NCBI GenBank assembly: GCA_034926235.1
Contig: JAYFRE010000143.1
Span: 1-23,140, forward strand
Reading direction: 5' to 3'
Source of the DNA: JAYFRE01 sp034926235
GTDB lineage: Bacteria > Pseudomonadota > Alphaproteobacteria > Rhodospirillales > Magnetospirillaceae
DNA length: 23,140 bases
The notes under the pieces are model-generated. The model did no database searches, was not told where the DNA came from, and worked only from the letters and a program-made list of their open reading frames with translations. Made by a program: the position numbers and the translations under genes. How positions within the stretch are numbered: position 1 is the stretch's first letter; the number at the start of each line of letters is the position of its first letter. Below are positions 6,572 to 14,633 of the stretch, in pieces.

Positions 6572-7642
6572 GTGATCGATTATTTCCGGTTCGCCGGTCC
6601 ACTGATCCGCTCTTTCGACGCCGAGCGGGCTCACGACCTCACTATCCTGGCTTTGCGCAGCGGATTGGTGCCGCCCCAGCCCAAAGACAGGGACCCCGCA
6701 CTGGCCCAACGCCTGTTCGGTCTCGATTTTCCGAACCCCATCGGCCTTGCCGCTGGATTCGACAAGAATGCCGAAGTGCCTGACGCCATGCTGGGTCAAG
6801 GGTTCGGCTTCGTCGAGATCGGTACGGTCACGCCGCGTCCGCAGCCGGGGAATCCGCAACCGCGTCTGTTCCGTCTGGTCAAGGACCGGGCGGTGATCAA
6901 CCGCATGGGATTCAACAATCAGGGGCGCGACGCGGTCGCCGCCCGCTTGTCCGCCCGCCGAAGACAGGGGATCGTCGGCGTCAATCTGGGTAAGAACAAG
7001 GATACCCCGGCCGAGGATGCGGCCGCCGATTACGAAAAGGGTGTTCAGACTCTGGGCCCGCTGGCCGATTATCTGGTCATCAATGTCAGTTCACCGAACA
7101 CGCCGGGCTTGCGCGCCTTGCAGGGCAAGGAACCTTTGGCCGAACTGGTGGCGCGGACTCAGGCCGCGCGCCGCGCCTTGGCCGCTCCGCCGCCATTGCT
7201 GCTGAAAATCGCCCCCGATCTGGAAGCCCAGGATTTGGTCGATATCGCCGAAGTCGCCGAACAAGGCGGGCTTGACGGGCTGATCGTCACCAATACGACC
7301 ATCGCTCGTCCGGCAGGGCTGGTTTCGTCCCGGCGCGACGAAACCGGCGGTCTGTCGGGGGTTCCGCTGATGGCGCCATCGACGGCGGTGCTGGCCGAAA
7401 TGTATCGCCTGACCGGTGGCCGGCTGCCCTTGATCGGCAGCGGCGGCATTGCTTCGGGCGCGGACGCCTATGCCAAGATCCGCGCCGGCGCATCCCTGGT
7501 CCAGGTCTATACGGCGCTGATCTATCAGGGCACCGCTCTGGTGACACGGATCAAACGCGAATTGAGCGCCGCGTTGCGCCGCGACGGGTTCGCCACGCTG
7601 GCCGAAGCCGTCGGCGCCGATCATCGCGGGAGAGGCGCGTGA
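6572..7642 (+). CDS. pyrD: Dihydroorotate dehydrogenase (quinone), class 2
   Basis: A 356-residue class 2 dihydroorotate dehydrogenase: FMN-dependent oxidation of dihydroorotate to orotate with electrons passed to quinone at the inner membrane, the fourth step of UMP synthesis. The N-terminal amphipathic helix typical of class 2 is present (YFRFAGPLIRSFDAERAHDLT). Further signatures are PNPIGLAAGFDKNAE, INRMGFNNQG, NVSSPNTPGLR with the catalytic serine that marks class 2, ITNTT-like VTNTTIARP, and the phosphate-binding LIGSGGIASGADAYAKI with ASLVQVYTALIYQG. Length is normal. The start is GTG with a GGAA element 7 bases upstream. Its last bases overlap the next gene (GTGA), so the two are translationally coupled. 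Confidence 0.97.
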   Translation: MIDYFRFAGPLIRSFDAERAHDLTILALRSGLVPPQPKDRDPALAQRLFGLDFPNPIGLAAGFDKNAEVPDAMLGQGFGFVEIGTVTPRPQPGNPQPRLFRLVKDRAVINRMGFNNQGRDAVAARLSARRRQGIVGVNLGKNKDTPAEDAAADYEKGVQTLGPLADYLVINVSSPNTPGLRALQGKEPLAELVARTQAARRALAAPPPLLLKIAPDLEAQDLVDIAEVAEQGGLDGLIVTNTTIARPAGLVSSRRDETGGLSGVPLMAPSTAVLAEMYRLTGGRLPLIGSGGIASGADAYAKIRAGASLVQVYTALIYQGTALVTRIKRELSAALRRDGFATLAEAVGADHRGRGA

Positions 7643-8511
7643 GGGAAAACGCTCTTCCCGTTATTTTGGGCGGACTGGCCGAGATCGCCGACCGCTATGA
7701 TGGCTTCATCATCGATCTGTGGGGCGTGATCCATGATGGCGGCGCGCTTTATCCCGGCGCGCATGACGCGCTGACCCAACTGGCGGCGCGCGGGCGCAAG
7801 ACGGTGATGTTGTCGAACGCGCCGCGCCGCGCGGAATTTCTGGTCGAACAGATGGCCGTGCTGGGGGTCGAACGGTCGCTGTTCGGCGCGGTCATGAGTT
7901 CGGGCGAGGCGGTTCACCGCGAGCTTCGTGCGCGCCGCGATCCCTGGTTCGGGTGCCTGGGGCGGCATTATCTGCTGATTGGCGCGCCGGGTGACGCGGT
8001 TCTGCTCGATGGGCTCGATTTCGAGCGCTGCGAGACGGTGGAGGAGGCCGATTTCCTGCTGAACACCGGGCTGGCCGGAATAGACGATACGGTCGAACGT
8101 CATTTGCCGTTGTTCGAGCGGGCGATCCGCGCCGGTCTGCCCATGATCTGCGCCAACCCCGATCTGGTGGTCGTCCAGCAGGGACGTCCCTTCCTGTGCG
8201 CGGGAACGCTGGCGGCGCGGTACCGTTTCATGGGTGGCGATGTCGTCTATCGGGGCAAGCCCGATCCCGCCATCTATGACGATTGCCTGGCGCTGCTGGG
8301 CATTTCCGACCGTTGCCGCGTTCTGGCCGTCGGCGATGCGTTCGAGACCGACGTCAAGGGCGCGCGCGGTGCGGGGCTGGACAGTCTTTTGATCATGGGC
8401 GGCATCCATGCCGATGCGCTTCAGAACGCGGATGGAGCCCGGATCGTCGCAGCGGCGCAGAGCTATGGCGGTTTCGTGCCGACGATGGCCGCGCCCGCTT
8501 TTTGCTGGTAG
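7639..8511 (+). CDS. HAD superfamily subfamily IIA hydrolase
   Basis: A 290-residue HAD-IIA phosphatase-like protein of the group known as TIGR01459. Motif I is D26-LWGVIHDG, with a Trp where most HAD phosphatases have the second Asp. The motif II region is VMLSNAPR. The lysine motif is in YRGKPDPAIY and motif IV is AVGDAFETDVKGARGAG. The cap between motifs II and III is of the large C2a/b type. The substrate is unknown and the altered motif I leaves the reaction uncertain. The GTG start overlaps the pyrD stop by four bases (GTGA) with GGGAGAGG upstream, so it is made with PyrD; a role near nucleotide metabolism is only suggested by this pairing. Confidence 0.88.
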   Translation: MRENALPVILGGLAEIADRYDGFIIDLWGVIHDGGALYPGAHDALTQLAARGRKTVMLSNAPRRAEFLVEQMAVLGVERSLFGAVMSSGEAVHRELRARRDPWFGCLGRHYLLIGAPGDAVLLDGLDFERCETVEEADFLLNTGLAGIDDTVERHLPLFERAIRAGLPMICANPDLVVVQQGRPFLCAGTLAARYRFMGGDVVYRGKPDPAIYDDCLALLGISDRCRVLAVGDAFETDVKGARGAGLDSLLIMGGIHADALQNADGARIVAAAQSYGGFVPTMAAPAFCW

Positions 8512-8523
8512 GGCGGCGGACGG

Positions 8524-9291
8524 TTACGCCAGGAACTGTTCGGCCAGAATCCGCTCTTCCAGATTGTGTTCCGGGTCGAACAGGAGATCGAGTTCCATAT
8601 CGCGGTTTTCGCGGATCTCGGCGCGGACGACCTGATGGACGTCGGTATAATCGGCTTCGGCCGACACCGGGCGTTTTTCCGGCTCAAGGATTTCGATCCC
8701 GACCAGGGCGTCGTGGCTGAGCAGCGCGCCGCGCCAGCGGCGCGGGCGGAAGGCCGACACGGGCGTCAGCGCCAGCACGCCCGCGCCCAGCGGGATGATC
8801 GGGCCGTGGGCGGACAGATTATAGGCGGTGCTGCCCGCAGGCGTGGCCACCAGCAAGCCGTCGCAGACCAGCATGTCGAGACGGACCCGCCCATCGATGC
8901 TGATCCGAAGCTTGGCGGCCTGACGGCTTTCGCGCCGCAAGGCGACTTCGTTGATGGCCAGCGCCTCGTGCCATGCGCCGTCGATGGTTTGAACCCGCAT
9001 GGACAAAGGATAGAGCCGGACCGGTTGCGCCCGTTCCAGCCGCTCAAGCAGGGCGTCTTCGCTATAGGCGTTCATCAGAAAGCCGATCGTGCCCCGGTTC
9101 ATGCCATAGATGGGACGGTGGCGTCCGGTATGGCGGTGCAGGGTTTCCAGCATGAAGCCGTCGCCGCCCAACGCGACGATGACGTCGGCATCCTCTGGGG
9201 CATGGTCGCCATAGCGTCGGACCAGCGCCTGGCGCGCGTTTTCGGCGGCGTCGGTCCGTGCGGCGGCGAAGGCGACCTTTTCATAGCGCAT
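8524..9291 (-). CDS. nadK: NAD kinase
   Basis: A 255-residue ATP-NAD kinase, making NADP from NAD in the cytoplasm. Family signatures are the GGDG motif (residues 42-45) inside VIVALGGDGFMLETL, the YGMNRGTIGFLMN segment, the NE/D motif in LAINEVAL, the glycine-rich GLLVATPAGSTAYNLSAHGPI region and the downstream PVSAFRPRRW segment. It is of the short bacterial type found in alphaproteobacteria. The start ATG has GGAAT about 8 bases upstream. It converges on the HAD gene with only 12 bases between stops. Confidence 0.95.
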   Translation of the reverse strand: MRYEKVAFAAARTDAAENARQALVRRYGDHAPEDADVIVALGGDGFMLETLHRHTGRHRPIYGMNRGTIGFLMNAYSEDALLERLERAQPVRLYPLSMRVQTIDGAWHEALAINEVALRRESRQAAKLRISIDGRVRLDMLVCDGLLVATPAGSTAYNLSAHGPIIPLGAGVLALTPVSAFRPRRWRGALLSHDALVGIEILEPEKRPVSAEADYTDVHQVVRAEIRENRDMELDLLFDPEHNLEERILAEQFLA

Positions 9292-9389
9292 GGCGGCGGA
9301 TTCCAGAGACGGCCTCGATAAAGGCGGGCAGGATATACCCGGTTCCCTTTCCGCGCCACCATGGGGGGCGCGGGCGGCGGAATGAAGGT

Positions 9390-10127
9390 TCAGCCATAAA
9401 GCAGATAGAATCTGTCGAAAGCGCGGCGCAGATCGCTCAAGGCGGCCAGCACCGGCGCGCGTTGTCCCGCCAGGACGGCGATGCCCAATCCGCGCAGCTG
9501 GGCGTTGATGTCTTCGACCATGGCCAGGAAGTTCTCGTCCTCGGCGACGCGGGCCGGCGCGCGTTTTTCCAACTGCTCGCCCAGATAATCCAGCACGGAA
9601 ACCTGCCGGATCAGAGCGACGACCTGGGGCGGCGACAATTCGGCGCGGTCGAAGGAATCTTCGGTGATTTCAGCCAGCTTTTCGGAAAAGGCGTCGAGCC
9701 GGTCGGTGAAGGAATCGATGCTGTTCTCGCGCCGCATCTCGGACAGCAGCGCCGGAACCTGCAACAAGGTCGATCGCGCTTGCCCGATATCGCCTTCTTC
9801 GGCCAGGCGCAGCGCGTCTTCCGCCACTTCGGCGATGTCCGTCATGTCCTGGGTGAAATCCGGATCTTCGGAATAATGCGGCGGCGGCGACGCACTCCAG
9901 CGCGCGGACAATTTCGCCCAACTGCGGCGGAACGCGGTCATCGCCTCGATCGCCGCCTTGTCGTCGGCATGAGCCGGATCCGATTGGTACAAAGCGTCGC
10001 GGCAATGGGCCCAGGAATCGGCCAGGGCGCCGTCGAATTCAGCGATGGGGCCGGCATGAGCGGCTGTTCCGGCCGCCAGCGATAAAAGGCACAAGGCGGC
10101 GAGCGCCAGACGGCGGAAGGTCCTCAT
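9390..10127 (-). CDS. Predicted secreted helical protein of unknown function
   Basis: I do not recognise this family. From ATG 10127 the product has 245 residues. It begins with a clear Sec signal peptide (MRTFRRLALAALCLLSLAAG, cleavage likely after AAHA about residue 25). The mature part is rich in Ala, Leu, Asp and Glu, looks all-helical with heptad-like stretches (IAEVAEDALRLAEEGDI, FSEKLAEITEDSFD), and has a single cysteine, so no haem or disulfide motif. A longer start at 10163 is possible and has AGGGG just before it. That ATG, however, overlaps the -10 box of a good promoter (10162-10189), so the shorter form, which also places the signal peptide at the very N-terminus, is preferred. 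It precedes nadK by about 98 bases and is divergent from chpT. Confidence 0.7.
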   Translation of the reverse strand: MRTFRRLALAALCLLSLAAGTAAHAGPIAEFDGALADSWAHCRDALYQSDPAHADDKAAIEAMTAFRRSWAKLSARWSASPPPHYSEDPDFTQDMTDIAEVAEDALRLAEEGDIGQARSTLLQVPALLSEMRRENSIDSFTDRLDAFSEKLAEITEDSFDRAELSPPQVVALIRQVSVLDYLGEQLEKRAPARVAEDENFLAMVEDINAQLRGLGIAVLAGQRAPVLAALSDLRRAFDRFYLLYG

Positions 10128-10161
10128 GAGGGGGCCGCAAGAGTTGAGATTGGTAAGGGTC

Positions 10162-10189
10162 ATTATCCCCTACCGGCTTTGACTTGCAA
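10162..10189 (-). promoter_or_regulatory. Candidate sigma-70 promoter of the secreted-protein gene
   Basis: On the minus strand TTGCAA (10189-10184) and GATAAT (10167-10162) are spaced by 16 bases. Transcription would begin near 10155, 28 bases before ATG 10127. An imperfect dyad, GGTAAGGG (10152-10159) and CCCCTACC (10167-10174), overlaps the -10 box and start site and may be an operator. Confidence 0.45.
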
Positions 10190-10261
10190 GAGCCGCGATT
10201 GCGCGGGGTGATGTGAAAGGGCTGGTCATTTCCAGCGGATGCTGCTTTATGGGAAATTGTG

Positions 10262-10903
10262 ATGGAACATGACCGGATTCTTGCTCTGGCCGAACTGTTG
10301 TGCGCCAGACTTTGCCACGATCTGGCGGGGCCGCTCGGCGCGCTGGGAACGGGGGCCGAGCTTCTGGCCGAAGAGGGCGCCGGGCTGGATGCCGAGGCGA
10401 CGGCCCTTATCGCGTCGTCGGCCGCCATTGCCACGGCGCGGTTGCGCTTCTTGCGTTTCGCCTTCGGTCCCGGTGGCGGCGGCCTTGCGCCGGAGACGGT
10501 GCGAAGCCTTGTCGCCGATTATCTGAAAGCCCAGGCCAGGGACGGCGCACCCCTCATTTTGGACTGGCGCGATGAAAGCGGCGCGTCATGGGAGCCGGAC
10601 GCGGTCAAAATACTGTGCAATCTTGTGCTGCTGGCGCTGGATTGTCTGCCGCGTGGCGGTGGTCTCGCCATTCGCGCCAGGCCGGGCGACGGGGCGTTCA
10701 TCGCCGAAGTCGCGGCCCGTGGCGCGCCATCGGGGCGGCCGGCTGTGCTGGCGGGGATCGAAGCAACAGGGGCGGATGGGCTGACACCGCGCGGTGCGCA
10801 GGGTTTTTATGCAGCAAAGCTGGTCCAGTCATTGAAGTGGACGCTCGGCGTCGCTATAGAAAGCGATGTCGTTCGCCTGCGCGTTTCCTGTGGCCTAGCG
10901 TGA
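10262..10903 (+). CDS. chpT: ChpT-type histidine phosphotransferase
   Basis: A 213-residue protein of the HPTransfase (DUF2328) family. In Caulobacter, ChpT relays phosphate from the hybrid kinase CckA to the response regulators CtrA and CpdR. The dimerisation/phosphotransfer helix is visible at residues 11-30 as ELLCARLCHDLAGPLGALG, with the phospho-accepting H19 followed by D20 as in the family. The second half is a degenerate ATPase-like fold (VKILCNLVLLALDCLPRGG) lacking glycine-box nucleotide motifs. The start is ATG 10262 (GTG 10259 adjoins it) with GGGA 7-8 bases upstream. It is the first gene on the plus strand before the che operon, 139 bases from cheA, and its likely partner CtrA is encoded 7 kb away in this window. 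The assignment is by motif and context. Confidence 0.85.
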   Translation: MEHDRILALAELLCARLCHDLAGPLGALGTGAELLAEEGAGLDAEATALIASSAAIATARLRFLRFAFGPGGGGLAPETVRSLVADYLKAQARDGAPLILDWRDESGASWEPDAVKILCNLVLLALDCLPRGGGLAIRARPGDGAFIAEVAARGAPSGRPAVLAGIEATGADGLTPRGAQGFYAAKLVQSLKWTLGVAIESDVVRLRVSCGLA

Positions 10904-11042
10904 ACATTTCCATCATTCTTTTCGACGCGGCATTCTCGAAGGCTGGCGGCTATGGTATTCATGATTTGCGGTCATCGGCGGAACGGCGGTCGTCCCGACG
11001 GAATTAGGGCGGGAGTCGATGCCTTGAGAGACGAGGCGATAA

Positions 11043-13673
11043 ATGGATGATCTTTTAGGTGAGTTCCTGACGGAAACGTCGGAGAACCTTTCCGTTCTGG
11101 ATGTCGAGTTGGTGAAACTCGAACAGAATCCCGAACCGCAGATTCTATCCAACATTTTCAGATTGGTTCACACCATCAAGGGAACCTGCGGCTTTCTCGG
11201 GTTGCCCCGGCTTGAAGCCGTGGCCCATGCGGCCGAGAATGTGCTGGGCAAGTTCCGCGATGGCGAGCTTGAGGTCACACCCGATGCGGTGACGCTGATC
11301 TTGGCGTCGATCGATCGGATCAAGATGATCCTTTCCCATATCGAACAGACCGAGGCCGAACCCGAAGGCGACGATTCCGACCTGATCCTGCGCCTGAACC
11401 AGGCGGCGGAAGGCCAGCTTCAGCCTCAGGCGGCTCCTGCGCCGGCGGTCGAGGCCGCGCCGGAAACCAAGCCGGAGCCCGAGCCGGTTGCGGCGTCCGC
11501 CGAGGCCGAGCCCGCAGCCCAGCCGCATCCCGCCGAGGATGCCGCCGTGCCCGCGCCGCAGGCGCAGGTGCCGGCGACCACGGCGGGGGGGGCGGTAGCC
11601 GTCCATCCCGAGGGCGCCAAGGAAGGCGCCGGCATTGTTCAGACCATCCGCGTCAATGTCGATCTTCTGGAAAATCTGATGACCCTGGTCTCGGAGCTGG
11701 TGCTGACGCGCAACCAGCTTTTGCAGATGGTCAGGGGCAAGGACGACAGCGAGTTCGCGACGCCGTTGCAGCGTTTGTCCCATATCACCACCGACCTCCA
11801 GGAAGGGGTGATGAAGACGCGCATGCAGCCGATCGGCAACGCCTGGGCGAAGCTGCCGCGCATCGTGCGCGATCTGTCCGTGGAAACGGGCAAGAAAATC
11901 GATCTGCAAATGTATGGCGCGGAAACCGAGCTGGACCGGCAGGTGCTGGAGCTGATCAAGGATCCGTTGACGCATATGGTGCGCAACTCCGCCGATCACG
12001 GACTGGAACTGACCGAGGAACGCCGCCGCGCGGGCAAGCCTGAAATCGGCAAGATCATGCTGAACGCCTATCACGAAGGCGGGCATATCATCATCGAGAT
12101 ATCCGACGACGGGCGCGGCCTCAATATCCGCAAGATCAAGGAAAAGGCGCTGAGCAGCGGTCTGGCCACCGAGGCCGATCTCGATCAGCTTTCCGAACAG
12201 CAGATCGCTCAGTTCATCTTCCGCGCCGGTTTCTCGACCGCCGAGAAAGTGACCTCGGTGTCGGGACGCGGCGTCGGCATGGACGTGGTCCGGACCAACA
12301 TCGAAAAGATCGGCGGGACCATCGAGCTGAAGACCGTGCAGGGTAAGGGTACGAGCTTCATCATCAAGATCCCGTTGACCCTGGCGATCGTCTCCGCGCT
12401 GATCGTCGAATGCGCGGCCGAGCGTTTCGCCATTCCCCAAATCAGCGTTCTCGAACTGGTGCGCACCACGGCCAAATCCGAGCACAGCATCGAGGTGATC
12501 AACCACGCGCCGGTCTTAAGATTGCGCGACCGGCTGCTGCCGCTGGTGTCCCTGCGCACACTGCTCAGGCTGGAGAAGGACGAGGCCCAGCGCGACGAGA
12601 CCTTCATCGTCGTCACCCAGGTGGGCACCTATACCTTCGGCATCATCGTCGATCGCGTCTTCGACACCGAGGAAATCGTGGTCAAGCCGGTTTCGCCGAT
12701 CTTGCGCCATATCAGCATGTTCTCGGGCAACACCATCCTGGGCGACGGGTCGGTGATCATGATCCTCGATCCCAATGGCATCGCCAGCAGCACCGGCGAG
12801 ATCGTCGGTTCCAGCCAGACGGCCAAGGATGCGGCGATGGTGCGCGGGACTTCGGACGGCGACCAGCAATCGCTGCTGGTTTTCCGCGCCGGCGGCCAGG
12901 ATCTCAAAGCGGTGCCGCTGGCTTTGGTGGCGCGCCTGGAGGAGATCGACACCGCGGTCATCGAACGCTCGCACGGCAAGCCGGTGGTCCAGTATCGCGG
13001 CAAGCTGATGCCGTTGGTTTCGATCGACGGCAGCACGTCGGTCCAGAGCGAGGGCCGCCAGCCGGTGCTGGTCTTCGCCGACGGCGACCGCAGCATGGGC
13101 CTGGTGGTGGACGAGATCGTCGATATCGTCGAGGAAAGCCTGAAGATCGAACTGACCGTCGATCAGCCGGGCTTGATCGGCACCGCCGTGGTGTCGGGTA
13201 AGGCGACCGACATCATCGACGCCGGCTTCTATCTGACGCAGGCCTGGGGCGACTGGTTCGGTTCGCCCGACCAGGAATATGGCAAGCAGAACGCCGGCAA
13301 GCGTGTGCTGCTGGTCGATGACAGTCCGTTTTTCCTCAATCTGCTGACACCGCTTCTGTCGGTGGCGGGTTATGACGTCGTTTCCGTCGATGGCGCCGAC
13401 AAGGCCCTGTCGATGCGCGACGCCGGGGACGATTTCGACGTCATCATCAGCGACATCGAGATGCCGGGCATGAACGGCTTCGAGTTCGCCCGCGCCGTGC
13501 GCGCCGATGGCCGATGGTCGGATGTGCCGATGGTCGCCCTATCCTCCCATGCCGCTGAAAAGGATTTCGAGCGAGGACGGGCGGTTGGCTTCACCGATTA
13601 TGTCGCCAAATTCGATCGTGACGCCTTGCTGCAGACATTGGCTCAGACTTTCGCAGACAGAGGTGCAGCATGA
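11043..13673 (+). CDS. cheA: Hybrid chemotaxis histidine kinase CheA with second CheW-like domain and receiver
   Basis: An 876-residue kinase of the cytoplasmic chemoreceptor array. In order: P1 Hpt domain with phospho-accepting H43 in LVHTIKGTCGFLGL; an Ala/Pro/Glu-rich linker (about 130-190) with no obvious P2 domain; P3 dimerisation (about 195-265); P4 ATPase with N box MVRNSADHGLE (about 312-322), DDGRGL (about 354) and GRGVGMDVV (about 408); and P5 CheW-like (about 440-590). Then come a second CheW-like region (about 608-740) and a receiver (about 753-876) with LLVDDS and phospho-acceptor D804 in ISDIEMPGMNG. The CheW-receiver tail resembles CheV. Such hybrid CheA proteins head che1-type operons in Rhodospirillum and Azospirillum. 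The stop overlaps cheW (ATGA). A G8 run (11585-11592) lies in the linker code. Confidence 0.96.
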   Translation: MDDLLGEFLTETSENLSVLDVELVKLEQNPEPQILSNIFRLVHTIKGTCGFLGLPRLEAVAHAAENVLGKFRDGELEVTPDAVTLILASIDRIKMILSHIEQTEAEPEGDDSDLILRLNQAAEGQLQPQAAPAPAVEAAPETKPEPEPVAASAEAEPAAQPHPAEDAAVPAPQAQVPATTAGGAVAVHPEGAKEGAGIVQTIRVNVDLLENLMTLVSELVLTRNQLLQMVRGKDDSEFATPLQRLSHITTDLQEGVMKTRMQPIGNAWAKLPRIVRDLSVETGKKIDLQMYGAETELDRQVLELIKDPLTHMVRNSADHGLELTEERRRAGKPEIGKIMLNAYHEGGHIIIEISDDGRGLNIRKIKEKALSSGLATEADLDQLSEQQIAQFIFRAGFSTAEKVTSVSGRGVGMDVVRTNIEKIGGTIELKTVQGKGTSFIIKIPLTLAIVSALIVECAAERFAIPQISVLELVRTTAKSEHSIEVINHAPVLRLRDRLLPLVSLRTLLRLEKDEAQRDETFIVVTQVGTYTFGIIVDRVFDTEEIVVKPVSPILRHISMFSGNTILGDGSVIMILDPNGIASSTGEIVGSSQTAKDAAMVRGTSDGDQQSLLVFRAGGQDLKAVPLALVARLEEIDTAVIERSHGKPVVQYRGKLMPLVSIDGSTSVQSEGRQPVLVFADGDRSMGLVVDEIVDIVEESLKIELTVDQPGLIGTAVVSGKATDIIDAGFYLTQAWGDWFGSPDQEYGKQNAGKRVLLVDDSPFFLNLLTPLLSVAGYDVVSVDGADKALSMRDAGDDFDVIISDIEMPGMNGFEFARAVRADGRWSDVPMVALSSHAAEKDFERGRAVGFTDYVAKFDRDALLQTLAQTFADRGAA

Positions 13674-14167
13674 ACGATCTCGTCGCAGCCTCGACCACGG
13701 TTCAGGACCTGGTATCGACCGAGGACCACCGGGAATTCGTTACCATGTTCATCGACGGGCAGATGTTCGGCATCCCCGTCCTGATGGTTCGCGACGTTCT
13801 GGGGCCGCAGCGCATCACGCGCATTCCCCTGGCTCCGCCGGAAGTGGCAGGGTCGCTCAATCTGCGCGGCCGCATCGTGACCGTGATCGATGTCCGGATG
13901 CGCTTGGGCCTGCAACGCCGCGCCGACGAGGCCGAGGCGCGGAGCATGAGCGTGGTGGTCGATCTTCGGGGTGAGCTTTATTCGCTCAAGGTCGATTCGG
14001 TGGGCGAGGTCTTGAGCCTGCCGGCGGCCAGCTTCGAGAGAAATCCGCCGACGCTCGACGCCTTGTGGCGTGAGTTCAGCACCGGGATTTATCGCTTGCA
14101 GGACAAGCTGCTCGTCATTCTCGACGTGCTCAGACTGCTCGATTTCAACCGGTCGGATTCGCCGTAA
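13670..14167 (+). CDS. cheW: Chemotaxis coupling protein CheW
   Basis: A 165-residue single-domain CheW that links chemoreceptors to the P5 domain of CheA. The domain covers about residues 18-155, with hallmarks FIDGQMFGIPVLMVRDVL, ITRIPLAPPEVAGSLNLRG and the following VTVIDVRMRLGL, then VVVDLRGELYSLKVDSVGEVL. Its ATG overlaps the cheA stop by four bases (ATGA), so translation is coupled and stoichiometry likely fixed. It is 84 bases before cheY; that spacer holds no evident gene. Confidence 0.95.
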   Translation: MNDLVAASTTVQDLVSTEDHREFVTMFIDGQMFGIPVLMVRDVLGPQRITRIPLAPPEVAGSLNLRGRIVTVIDVRMRLGLQRRADEAEARSMSVVVDLRGELYSLKVDSVGEVLSLPAASFERNPPTLDALWREFSTGIYRLQDKLLVILDVLRLLDFNRSDSP

Positions 14168-14251
14168 CGGGCGAGGATAAGGAAGCAAGGCATTTCTGCG
14201 CGACATCAGGAACGCGAGGAATGCGGGTTCATTCAGGAAGGTGATGGGTAC

Positions 14252-14617
14252 ATGAAGTCCTGCCTTATCGTCGACGACTCCAAGGTCATCCGTATGGTCG
14301 CGCGGAAGATACTGAACGAGCTTGGCTTCGCCACGGAAGAAGCCGCCGACGGTCAGGAGGCCATGGCGCTTTGCGAAAAGCAGATGCCCGATGCCATTCT
14401 GCTCGATTGGAACATGCCCGTGATGGATGGGATGCAGTTCCTGCTCGCTTTACGGAAAATGCCGGGCGGAGAAAATCCGGTCGTCGTGTTTTGCTCCACC
14501 GAAAACGACCTTGCGCATATTCAAGAAGCGATCGGGGCCGGGGCCAACGAATACATCATGAAGCCCTTCGACAGCGAAATCGTTCAGGCAAAGCTGTCGC
14601 AGGTCGGTCTTCTCTAA
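14252..14617 (+). CDS. cheY: Chemotaxis response regulator CheY
   Basis: A 121-residue stand-alone receiver. The acidic pair D8-D9, phospho-acceptor D52 (AILLDWNMPVMDG), the switch Ser/Thr in VVFCSTEND and the conserved lysine in YIMKPFDSE are all present, with no output domain. It carries the signal from CheA to the flagellar motor, or may act as a phosphate sink, since the hybrid CheA also has its own receiver. It sits between cheW and cheB with 16 bases to the latter. AGGAAGG and GATGGG lie upstream of the ATG. Confidence 0.94.
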   Translation: MKSCLIVDDSKVIRMVARKILNELGFATEEAADGQEAMALCEKQMPDAILLDWNMPVMDGMQFLLALRKMPGGENPVVVFCSTENDLAHIQEAIGAGANEYIMKPFDSEIVQAKLSQVGLL

Positions 14618-14633
14618 AATAAAGATTTTCCCC

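Noticed and set aside
9352..9372. CGCGCC...GGCGCG hairpin between nadK and the secreted-protein gene
   Set aside because: A stem is present but without a T-tract or conserved placement. The region is so GC-rich that such stems are expected by chance, so it was not called a terminator.
10904..11042. Promoter search upstream of cheA
   Set aside because: No convincing sigma-70, sigma-28, sigma-54 or CtrA element could be aligned in this 139-base gap, so none is reported.
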